A stretch of 11,032 bases of DNA from Acidimicrobiia bacterium (lineage in GTDB: Bacteria > Actinomycetota > Acidimicrobiia > IMCC26256 > PALSA-555): assembly GCA_022865365.1 (NCBI GenBank), contig JALHSW010000376.1:1-11032 (forward strand), read 5' to 3'. Both the position numbers and the translations under genes were made by a program. The notes beneath the pieces were generated by a model that worked only from the letters and a program-made list of their open reading frames with translations, had not been told where the DNA came from and did no database searches. Shown here in pieces: positions 1 to 5,858 of the stretch. Position 1 is the first letter of the stretch, and each line of letters begins with the position of its first letter.

Positions 1-120
1 GGCGAAGAAGCCCGCGGCGAAGAAGCCCGCGGCGAAGAAGCCCGCGGCGAAGAAGCCCGCGGCGAAGAAGCCCGCGGCGAAGAAGCCCGCGGCGAAGAAG
101 CCCGCGGCGAAGAAGCCCGC
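1..120 (+). repeat. Eight perfect 15-bp tandem repeats (unit GGCGAAGAAGCCCGC)
   Basis: Bases 1-120 are eight identical copies of a 15-bp unit with no substitutions, and the array may continue left of the window. The unit is a multiple of three, so gain or loss of copies keeps the reading frame and only lengthens or shortens the AKKPA tail. Identity at synonymous positions points to recent expansion or ongoing homogenisation. Confidence 0.97.
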
Positions 121-148
121 GGCCAAGGCCGCCGCGAAGAAGAAGTAG
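1..148 (+). CDS. C-terminal tail of a lysine/alanine/proline-rich protein (partial; possibly CarD or a nucleoid protein)
   Basis: The open frame enters from the left edge (codons from base 2) and stops at TAG 146-148. All that is visible is a tail of eight AKKPA pentapeptides followed by AKAAAKKK. Such basic, proline-spaced tails resemble histone H1-like tails and those of actinobacterial DNA-binding proteins, and would bind DNA or RNA nonspecifically. The next genes are ispD and ispF, which in many actinobacteria directly follow carD, an RNA-polymerase-binding regulator, so a CarD with a basic extension is one reasonable guess. An HU-like or other nucleoid protein is equally possible, because no folded domain lies in the window. 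The coding nature is well supported by frame and composition; the identity is not. Confidence 0.6.
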   Translation, partial: AKKPAAKKPAAKKPAAKKPAAKKPAAKKPAAKKPAAKKPAAKAAAKKK

Positions 149-160
149 CGGCGCCGCCGG

Positions 161-829
161 ATGGGGCGCTCGAGCACGGGCCGTGTTGTCGCGATCGTCG
201 TCGCCGCCGGCCAGGGTGAGCGCTTCGGTGCACCGAAGCAGTTCCTCACCGTGGGCGACCAACGCCTCGTGGACCGCGCCGTGGCTGTCGCCGGCGCGGC
301 ATGTGACGAGGTCGTCGTGGTCCTCCCCGAAGGACGCGTCTGGGACGGCGCGCCTGTCGCGGCCGCAGTTGCGGGAGGGCGCACGCGATCCGAGTCGGTT
401 CGCGCCGGGCTGGAAGCCCTCGCTCCCGACGCCGAGATCGCGGTCGTGCACGACGCCGCACGTCCGCTCGCCACTCCCGAGCTGTTCGAGCTCGTGATCG
501 ACGCCGTGCGAGCCGGCGCTGACGCGGCGGTCCCGGCCCTGCCGGTCGCCGACACGCTCAAGCGGGTCGACGGTGATCAAGTCGTGGGCACCGTCGACCG
601 CGACGGGTTGGTCGCGGTGCAGACGCCGCAGGCGTTCCTGGTCGCGGCGTTGCGAGCCGCCCACACTGGCGACGTCGACGCGACCGACGATGCCGTCCTC
701 GTCGAGGCCGCCGGGGGCACGGTCGTCGTCGTCGGCGGCGATCCGCGCAACCTCAAAGTCACGAACGTCGCCGATGTCGCCGTGGTCGAGGCGTTACTCG
801 CCGTCCTTCCCGGGAAAGGCGCGCCCTGA
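161..829 (+). CDS. ispD: 2-C-methyl-D-erythritol 4-phosphate cytidylyltransferase IspD
   Basis: This 222-residue protein matches IspD in length and motifs. It transfers CMP from CTP to 2-C-methyl-D-erythritol 4-phosphate in the cytosolic MEP pathway of isoprenoid synthesis. Visible are the N-terminal CTP-binding loop AAGQGERFGAPKQF (residues 15-28, with Arg21 and Lys26 in the catalytic positions), GGRTRSESVRAGL (72-84), VHDAARP (96-102), DTLKRV (131-136), QTPQAF (154-159), TDDAVL (175-180) and NLKVT (197-201, with the substrate-binding Lys199). The ATG at 161 lies 12 bases after the upstream stop, with no clear Shine-Dalgarno sequence, and puts the nucleotide loop the usual short distance from the N-terminus. 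Its TGA overlaps the ispF ATG by one base, so the two are probably translationally coupled. Confidence 0.96.
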   Translation: MGRSSTGRVVAIVVAAGQGERFGAPKQFLTVGDQRLVDRAVAVAGAACDEVVVVLPEGRVWDGAPVAAAVAGGRTRSESVRAGLEALAPDAEIAVVHDAARPLATPELFELVIDAVRAGADAAVPALPVADTLKRVDGDQVVGTVDRDGLVAVQTPQAFLVAALRAAHTGDVDATDDAVLVEAAGGTVVVVGGDPRNLKVTNVADVAVVEALLAVLPGKGAP

Positions 830-1296
830 TGGACGTGCGGGTCGGTCTCGGGTTCGACGTCCACGCGTTCGGCGGAGTCGGCCCCCTCGTCCTCGGTGGC
901 ATCACGATCCCGGGAGCCCCCGGGCTCGTCGGCCACTCTGACGCTGATGTCGTCGCGCACGCCGTCGCGGACGCGCTCCTCGGCGCGGCCGGCCTTCCCG
1001 ACCTGGGCACGCTGTTCCCTGCATCCGACGACCAATACCGTGGTGTGTCGTCGATCATCCTGCTCGGCGACGTCGCGACCCGAGTCGACGGCGCCGGCTG
1101 GCGGGTCGGCAACGTCGATGTCGTGGTCGCAGCGGAGCAGCCACGGCTTGCCGAGCACATCGGCGCGATGGCCACCTTGCTCGGGTCGACGATCGGCGGT
1201 GCCGTGTCGGTGAAGCCGAAGCGGACCGAAGGCGTCGGCGCCGTCGGTCGGGGCGAAGGGATCGCGGCGTGGGCCGTCGCGCTGGTGCTGTCGTAG
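829..1296 (+). CDS. ispF: 2-C-methyl-D-erythritol 2,4-cyclodiphosphate synthase IspF
   Basis: At 155 residues this has the normal IspF length. It cyclises the CDP-methylerythritol 2-phosphate intermediate to methylerythritol 2,4-cyclodiphosphate and releases CMP, two steps after IspD; the intervening kinase, IspE, is not in the window. The metal ligands expected from the E. coli enzyme are present: Asp10 and His12 in GFDVHAF, and His44 in VVAHAV. The substrate loop HSDADV starts at His36, and DLGTLFP follows. The C-terminal substrate and trimer-core signature reads KPKRTEGVGAVGRGEG, where many homologues have KATTTE; the key Thr-Glu pair and the GRGEG turn are kept. The start codon overlaps the ispD stop by one base. 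CysS follows after 10 bases, so this sits inside the operon. Confidence 0.96.
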   Translation: MDVRVGLGFDVHAFGGVGPLVLGGITIPGAPGLVGHSDADVVAHAVADALLGAAGLPDLGTLFPASDDQYRGVSSIILLGDVATRVDGAGWRVGNVDVVVAAEQPRLAEHIGAMATLLGSTIGGAVSVKPKRTEGVGAVGRGEGIAAWAVALVLS

Positions 1297-1306
1297 CCTT
1301 CCTTCG

Positions 1307-2680
1307 ATGACGGTGCGCATCTACGACACGCTCGAGCGCAGGAAGGTCGAGCTGACCCAGCGCGACCCGGGCCGGGTGTCGATCTACGTGTGCGGCCCGA
1401 CCGTCTACGACGTGCCGCACGTTGGGCACGGGCGGACGGCGGTGGTGTACGACGTGATCCGTCGCTACCTCGAGTGGCGCGGGCTCGACGTGATGTTCAT
1501 CAGCAATGTCACCGACGTCGAGGACAAGATCATCGCCCGGGCCGCGGAGGCGGGGTCGACTGAGTCGGAGATCGCGCAGCGATTCGAGGGCGCGTACTGG
1601 ACCGAGATGGACCGGCTCGGCGTGCGCCGTCCGGATGCCATGCCGCGGGCCACCGAGTACATCGCGCCGATGCTCGACCTCATCGGTCAGCTCGTGACCG
1701 ATGGTCACGCCTACGCCGTCGAGGGCCAGGGCGTCTACTTCGACGTGGTCTCGTTCCCTGGCTACGGCGCGCTCCCGCACCGCAGCCTCGAGCAGCTGCT
1801 CGGGTCGGCCGGAGCGCGCGTTGAGGTCGACGAGGCCAAGCGAAGCCCCGTCGACTTCGCGCTGTGGAAGGCGGCGAAGCCGGGGGAGCCCGCGTGGGAC
1901 TCCCCCTGGGGGTCGGGCCGCCCGGGCTGGCACATCGAGTGCTCGGCGATGTCGCTCGATCTGCTCGGCGACGGGTTCGACCTCCACGGCGCCGGCGACG
2001 ATCTCGTGTTCCCCCACAACGAGAACGAGCGCGCCCAGGCCGAGGGGGCGGGGCATGCGTTCGCCCGCCACTGGATCCACTCCGGGATGGTCGAGATCAG
2101 CGGCGAGAAGATGTCGAAGTCGCTCGGGAACTTCCGAACTCTCGCCGCGGCGCTCGACGCGCACGGTGCCCGCGCCTTCCGGCTGGCGGTGCTGCAGACG
2201 CACTATCGCAAGGCGATGGAACTGGGGGACGACGAGCTCACCACGGCCGCAAGTGGCGTCGCGAGGCTCGACGCGCTGGCTCGTCGAGCCGGTGGCGCCG
2301 GGATCGGTCCGGCCGGGGCACCGATCGATGACGACCGACGAGACCGCTTCGCGCGGTCGATGGACGACGACTTCGGCACCCCTGGAGCGACGGCAGTGGT
2401 GTTCGACGCCGTGGGCTCCGCGAACCAAGCGATCGACGCGGGCGACGCGGCGCGCGCGGCGTCACTCTTCGCGACGGTGACCGAGCTTGCGGGAGTTCTC
2501 GGATTGACGATCGCTGCGGGTACCGGCGACGACGCGGGGATCGACGCGCTTGTCGCCGAACGCGACGCCGCCCGCGCCGCCCGCGATTTCGCGACAGCCG
2601 ACCGGATCCGTGACGAGCTCACGGGCCTGGGAATCACGCTCGAGGACGGGGCCGCCGGCACGATCTGGCACCGCTCGTGA
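1307..2680 (+). CDS. cysS: Cysteinyl-tRNA synthetase
   Basis: This 457-residue class I aminoacyl-tRNA synthetase activates cysteine with ATP and charges tRNA-Cys. The HIGH signature appears as HVGH (38-41) and the second signature is an exact KMSKS (268-272) in GEKMSKSLGN. The four zinc ligands that discriminate cysteine are all present: Cys29 in YVCGPTVYD, Cys212 in HIECSAMS, His237 and Glu241 in FPHNENE. Full length with a C-terminal helical tRNA-binding region argues for CysS rather than the shorter mycothiol ligase MshC, which shares the catalytic core. The ATG is 10 bases after the ispF stop with no Shine-Dalgarno sequence (a pyrimidine-rich stretch precedes it), so translation probably depends on coupling. 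Its stop overlaps the GTG start of the next gene by four bases. Confidence 0.96.
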   Translation: MTVRIYDTLERRKVELTQRDPGRVSIYVCGPTVYDVPHVGHGRTAVVYDVIRRYLEWRGLDVMFISNVTDVEDKIIARAAEAGSTESEIAQRFEGAYWTEMDRLGVRRPDAMPRATEYIAPMLDLIGQLVTDGHAYAVEGQGVYFDVVSFPGYGALPHRSLEQLLGSAGARVEVDEAKRSPVDFALWKAAKPGEPAWDSPWGSGRPGWHIECSAMSLDLLGDGFDLHGAGDDLVFPHNENERAQAEGAGHAFARHWIHSGMVEISGEKMSKSLGNFRTLAAALDAHGARAFRLAVLQTHYRKAMELGDDELTTAASGVARLDALARRAGGAGIGPAGAPIDDDRRDRFARSMDDDFGTPGATAVVFDAVGSANQAIDAGDAARAASLFATVTELAGVLGLTIAAGTGDDAGIDALVAERDAARAARDFATADRIRDELTGLGITLEDGAAGTIWHRS

Positions 2681-3429
2681 GCAACCCAAAGGGTGGTCTC
2701 GGCGGCGACGTCGTGCCAGGGCGCCGGGCGGTGCGCGAGCTGCTGGTGGCGGGGAAGCGGCACGTCCGGACGTTGTTCGTGGCGCGCGACCGCGACCAGA
2801 GCGATGTGCTCGAGGAGATCGTCGAGCTGGCGGGCCATGCCGGCGTGTCAGCGCGCTTCGTCGATCGCGCCCGAATCGCTCGAGAGTCGCGCATCGAGTC
2901 CCATCAGGGCGTGGTCGCGCTCGCGGCGCCGGTCCCGGCGGTGTCGCTCGGGGCGCTCTGCGGCACCCACGCTGCGTTTCTCGTCGCCGTCGACGGCGTC
3001 ACCGACCCCCAGAACCTCGGCGCGATCCTGCGCACCGCGGAGGTCGCCGGCGCCACCGGCGCGATCGTCCCTCGTCACCGGAGCGCGCTGCTCACGCCTG
3101 CCGCGGTGAAGACGGCCGCAGGGGCGGTCGAGCATCTGCCGATCGCGCTGGTCGCCGGGATGCCCGGCGCGCTCGAGCAGGCCGCGCGCGCCGGTGTGTG
3201 GAGCGTCGGCCTCGACGGCGATGGTCCGACGCCTATCCACGAGCTGCCCGTGGCCGACGCCCCCGTTGTGCTCGTCCTCGGCGCCGAGGGGCGCGGTCTC
3301 TCGCGACTCGCGCGTGAGCGGTGCGATGTGCTCGCCCACATCCCGATGCACGGGCACCTCGCCTCGCTCAACGTCGCCGCCGCCGCTGCGGTCGCGTGCT
3401 TCGAGCTCGCGCGCCGGCGCCACCAGTAG
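2677..3429 (+). CDS. rlmB: 23S rRNA (guanosine-2'-O)-methyltransferase, RlmB/TrmH (SpoU) family
   Basis: This 250-residue SPOUT-class enzyme uses S-adenosylmethionine to methylate a ribose 2'-OH in rRNA. An N-terminal RNA-substrate-binding domain (about 12-85, beginning VPGRRAVRELL) precedes the knotted catalytic domain. All three SpoU motifs are clear: DPQNLGAILRTAE (110-122, with Asn113 and the catalytic Arg119), LVLGAEGRGL (199-208), and IPMHGHLASLNVAAAAAV (222-239, with Asn232). The start is GTG at 2677, overlapping the cysS stop as GTGA. Position right after cysS matches the actinobacterial arrangement where the gene is annotated rlmB. The exact target nucleotide cannot be read from the sequence; related enzymes include TsnR and other TrmH-type methylases. 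Confidence 0.9.
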   Translation: MSNPKGGLGGDVVPGRRAVRELLVAGKRHVRTLFVARDRDQSDVLEEIVELAGHAGVSARFVDRARIARESRIESHQGVVALAAPVPAVSLGALCGTHAAFLVAVDGVTDPQNLGAILRTAEVAGATGAIVPRHRSALLTPAAVKTAAGAVEHLPIALVAGMPGALEQAARAGVWSVGLDGDGPTPIHELPVADAPVVLVLGAEGRGLSRLARERCDVLAHIPMHGHLASLNVAAAAAVACFELARRRHQ

Positions 3430-3441
3430 CCTGTTCGGGGC

Positions 3442-3514
3442 GCCGGGTTAGCTCAGCTGGTAGAGCACCGCTCTTGTAAAGCGGAAGTCGTCGGTTCGAG
3501 TCCGACACCCGGCT
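3442..3514 (+). tRNA. tRNA-Thr (anticodon UGU)
   Basis: A complete cloverleaf folds. The 7-bp acceptor stem pairs 3442-3448 with 3507-3513 and the D arm is 3451-3466. The anticodon stem pairs 3468-3472 with 3480-3484 and encloses the loop CTTGTAA, with TGT at 3475-3477. The T arm spans 3490-3506 with a TTCGAGT loop. The discriminator base is T3514 and no CCA is encoded. It starts 12 bases after the rlmB stop, so it may be cut from the end of that operon transcript or have its own promoter. Confidence 0.97.
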
Positions 3515-3523
3515 CGGATCGCG

Positions 3524-3537
3524 CCCGTGCGCACGGG
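3524..3537. other. 14-bp perfect palindrome just downstream of tRNA-Thr
   Basis: CCCGTGCGCACGGG is fully self-complementary and begins 10 bases after the tRNA. As RNA it would give a five-base-pair stem with a GCGC loop. There is no following T-run, so it is not a classical intrinsic terminator. It could be a 3'-end processing or pausing hairpin for the tRNA transcript, or a protein-binding operator for the DUF3263 gene downstream. The rest of the gap up to 3668 shows only repeated GGTC tetramers and no convincing gene. Confidence 0.45.
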
Positions 3538-3653
3538 AGTGGGTGCAGTCGCGGCCGGTCTCCGGTCGGGTTCGCGGTCGGTTCCTGGTCGAGCGTCACG
3601 AGCACCGCAAAGGGTCGGAGCGCGATATCCCCAGGTTCTCGGGCCATGGCGGC

Positions 3654-3659
3654 AATACT
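3654..3659 (+). promoter_or_regulatory. Possible -10 element for the DUF3263 gene
   Basis: AATACT stands out as AT-rich in very GC-rich surroundings, 9 bases before the ATG at 3669. No Shine-Dalgarno sequence lies between it and the ATG. This spacing is typical of leaderless transcripts, which are common in actinobacteria. No convincing -35 element is visible, so this is a weak prediction. Confidence 0.3.
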
Positions 3660-3668
3660 CGTCGCCCG

Positions 3669-3926
3669 ATGGAGATCACGGCGCGCGATCGTGCCATCCT
3701 CGATTTCGAACGAGCCTGGTGGCGCCTTCCCGGCCCCAAGGAAGCGCAGATCCGCGCGCGGCTCGACATGTCCGGCACTCGCTACTATCGACGTCTCGGC
3801 GAGCTCATGGATTCGCCCGCCGCCCTCGCGTATGACCCCCTCACCGTGAAGCGCCTGCGCCGTTACCGCGACCTCCGTCGGAGGGCCCGCTTCGAAGGCC
3901 GTCGCGCGGATCCGGGCTCCCGATGA
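3669..3926 (+). CDS. DUF3263 family small protein
   Basis: This 85-residue protein matches the actinobacterial DUF3263 family, whose function is unknown. The family pattern is clear: an initial MEITARDRAILDFERAWWR helix, GPKEAQIRARLDMSGTRYY (about 22-40, resembling a helix-turn-helix), a PAALAYDP segment, and a basic C-terminal tail rich in Arg (VKRLRRYRDLRRRARF). The small size, basic tail and helix-turn-helix-like centre suggest nucleic-acid binding, but that is inference. The ATG at 3669 is chosen because the family starts there; the frame is open further upstream to 3543, but that extension has no family resemblance. It overlaps the next gene by ATGA. In mycobacteria a DUF3263 gene (Rv0430) likewise precedes a LytR_C-domain gene (Rv0431), so the pairing is conserved. 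Confidence 0.88.
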   Translation: MEITARDRAILDFERAWWRLPGPKEAQIRARLDMSGTRYYRRLGELMDSPAALAYDPLTVKRLRRYRDLRRRARFEGRRADPGSR

Positions 3927-4423
3927 CGGCGCTCGCCTTTCCCCGCCGCCGGACCGTCGCGGCCGACTTCGTGCTCCGTACCGCGGCGCGTGGGGCGATC
4001 CTCGTGGGCGTCGCGGTCGTCGTCGGGATCGTCCTGCTCCAGGTGATCGACAAGGGCGGCAGCGGAGGCGGCGGCGCCGTCCCCACGCCCTCGGGCGGTC
4101 AGACGAACGGGCCCACGACATCGACGACCAGCGACGAGGGGCGTCCGCCGGGCGAGGTTCGGGTACTGGTGGAGAACGGGTCGGGTCTCAGCCAGGCTGC
4201 CGCGACGCTCGCCAACGAGCTGCGCGGCACGGGCTACGCGATCGCCGGAACCGGGAACGCAGCCATCCAGACGGGGACCACCGTGGCCTGTCGGGCCGGC
4301 TTCGAGAAGGAAGCCGACGCCCTGGTGCAGTCGCTCGGCGCTGGTGTCAACGCGGCCGAGTTCCCCGCGACGCCACCGACCGGGGCGGAGAACGCGGACT
4401 GCATCGTCATCAAGGGTTCGTAG
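3923..4423 (+). CDS. Membrane-anchored protein with LytR C-terminal domain (VirR-like)
   Basis: This is a 166-residue protein. A basic N-terminus (residues 1-20) is followed by one transmembrane helix (about 24-43, AILVGVAVVVGIVLLQVI), a Gly/Pro/Thr-rich linker (44-77), and a LytR_C domain (about 78-163) beginning VRVLVENGSGLSQAAATLA. The orientation should be inside-out, with the domain outside the membrane. Cys123 and Cys160 could form a disulfide there. The layout matches mycobacterial VirR (Rv0431), which influences cell-envelope integrity and vesicle release; LytR_C domains otherwise accompany LCP ligases that attach polymers to peptidoglycan. No LCP catalytic domain is present. Translation is coupled to the DUF3263 gene by the ATGA overlap. 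Cell-envelope role likely; exact function unknown. Confidence 0.85.
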   Translation: MTALAFPRRRTVAADFVLRTAARGAILVGVAVVVGIVLLQVIDKGGSGGGGAVPTPSGGQTNGPTTSTTSDEGRPPGEVRVLVENGSGLSQAAATLANELRGTGYAIAGTGNAAIQTGTTVACRAGFEKEADALVQSLGAGVNAAEFPATPPTGAENADCIVIKGS

Positions 4424-4478
4424 CGCGTCTGCGTCGCCCGCGCGCCGCACTGCATGACCTCGCGGCCGCGCTCGAGCG
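4424..4478. other. Convergent intergenic gap with a CGCGGCCGCG palindrome
   Basis: Only 55 bases separate the LytR_C gene stop from the stop of the minus-strand GT20 gene. It contains the 10-bp palindrome CGCGGCCGCG at 4461-4470. A GC palindrome between convergent genes could act as a weak bidirectional terminator, but neither strand shows the T-run of an intrinsic terminator. Confidence 0.35.
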
Positions 4479-5858
4479 CTAGCCGGCGGAACGGATCTGG
4501 TCGTCGAGCCAGTCGCTCGGGGTGCGTGCGCCGGCGAGCGCGCGCAGGCGCGCGCCGCGCGCTGCTCGTTCGTCGCGGTTCATGCCGAGTGCGGTGTGCA
4601 ATGCGCCTGCGGCCTGGTCGACGTCATACGGGTGGATCCGCAGCGCCGCTTCACCCAGCTCGTCCCACGCGCCCGCTTCGGGCGAGAGGCACAGCACCCC
4701 GTCACGCTCGTTGAGCAGCGGTCCTTCTTTGGCGACGAGGTTGAGGCCGTCCTTGATCGGATTCACGAGCAGCGCGTCGTAGCGGAGCAACGCGGCCACC
4801 GTGCTCGGGAAGTCGTCCCGGGCGTCGAGTACCACGGGCTGCCAGTCGGACGTCCCCCAGCGTTCGTTGACGCGTTGCGCGGCCTGCTCGACCTCGTTGC
4901 GGTACGCGAGATACTCCGGCATCGTCTCGCGCGACGCGTTGAGGCGCGCCACGAAGATGACCCGTTCTCTCCATGCCCGATGCTCGGCCAGCATCGTGTC
5001 GAAGGCGTGGAAGCCCCGCACGATGTTCTTCGAGGGGTCGATCCGGTCGACCCGCAGCAGAAGTGCACGGTCACCGACGGTGTCCGCGAGCGCGGTCGAT
5101 GCCGCGGCCGTGGCCGGCGACGCCGCCACCGTGGCGAGGGCATCGGGATCGGGTCCGAGCGACGCGACGAACGTCGGAGCGATCTCGGCCTCGGCCCCCA
5201 GGATCTCGCGTGCCGAGGCCGAGTAGGCGTTCGCCCAACGCGCCGAGTGGAAGCCGCACGGCACGGTGGCCATCGAAGCGCAGATCTGCTCGGCGATGTC
5301 GGTCGGCAGCACGCGGATCGAGTTCGGGCCGCAGAAGGCAGTGTGTGTGAAGTGGGCGATCCGGAGGTCGGGTCTGCTTCGTCGCAGCATCCCCGGGACG
5401 AGCGCGAGCTGGTAGTCCTGGACGAGCACGACCGCGCCATCGGCGGCGACATCGGCCACGGCACTCGCGAAGGCCAGGTTGACGCTCGAGTACGCGTCCC
5501 ACGCCTCTCGGAATCGGCGGTCGAATCGCGGGCGCCGGGGGAGATCGAAGAGTCCGTGGTGCAGAAACCACAGCGTCCCGTTCGAGACGACGTCGTAGTA
5601 CAGGCGGTACGTGCTCGGATCGAGGTCGAGCAGCGTGAGTGAGACACCGGACGCGTCGACTGCACCGCCGCGCACTGCGGCGCGGTCGTCGTCGTCGACT
5701 GCGGCGGCGATCCACGCCGCGTCGCTCCCGGCCGCGCCTGACGTGAGGAGCGGTCCGAGGGACGACGCGACGCCACCGGAGCCGATGCGGGCGTCGAAGC
5801 TGCCGTCGGGTCGCGCCACAAACCGGTATGGGCCCCGGTTCGAGACGACGACGGTCAT
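4479..5858 (-). CDS. GT20 family glycosyltransferase (trehalose-6-phosphate synthase/VldE-like, divergent)
   Basis: This 459-residue protein belongs to GT20, whose best-known member OtsA makes trehalose 6-phosphate from UDP-glucose and glucose 6-phosphate. The N-terminal loop VVVSNRGPYRF carries Arg8, followed by YYDVVSNGTLWFLHHGLF (Trp97), VQDYQL (146-151, Asp148), HFTHTAFCGP (His172), RVDRIDPSKN (Arg272, Lys277), an SR pair at 309-310, and DGLNLVAKE (370-378). These keep most residues that contact the nucleotide sugar and the acceptor phosphate in E. coli OtsA. Details differ from canonical OtsA: QDYQL replaces HDYHL, and DPSKN plus LLNERDG resemble the pseudoglycosyltransferase VldE. The acceptor may therefore not be glucose 6-phosphate. 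The ATG at 5858 overlaps the TreT-like stop (ATGA). No OtsB phosphatase is visible. Confidence 0.85.
   Translation of the reverse strand: MTVVVSNRGPYRFVARPDGSFDARIGSGGVASSLGPLLTSGAAGSDAAWIAAAVDDDDRAAVRGGAVDASGVSLTLLDLDPSTYRLYYDVVSNGTLWFLHHGLFDLPRRPRFDRRFREAWDAYSSVNLAFASAVADVAADGAVVLVQDYQLALVPGMLRRSRPDLRIAHFTHTAFCGPNSIRVLPTDIAEQICASMATVPCGFHSARWANAYSASAREILGAEAEIAPTFVASLGPDPDALATVAASPATAAASTALADTVGDRALLLRVDRIDPSKNIVRGFHAFDTMLAEHRAWRERVIFVARLNASRETMPEYLAYRNEVEQAAQRVNERWGTSDWQPVVLDARDDFPSTVAALLRYDALLVNPIKDGLNLVAKEGPLLNERDGVLCLSPEAGAWDELGEAALRIHPYDVDQAAGALHTALGMNRDERAARGARLRALAGARTPSDWLDDQIRSAG

Noticed and set aside
1..120. Regular repeats considered as a CRISPR array
   Set aside because: The 15-bp units are directly adjacent with no spacers and encode an in-frame AKKPA tail ending at a stop codon.
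1055..2428. Long minus-strand open frame opposite ispF and cysS
   Set aside because: It is Arg/Pro/His-rich with no recognisable motifs and lies opposite two clearly conserved genes; typical high-GC shadow.
1307..2680. MshC (cysteine:glucosaminyl-inositol ligase) instead of CysS
   Set aside because: The length of 457 residues, the C-terminal helical tRNA-binding region and the position after ispF all favour CysS.
3543..3668. Upstream extension of the DUF3263 protein
   Set aside because: The frame is open, but the extra 42 residues do not resemble the family, whose members start at about MEITARDRAI.
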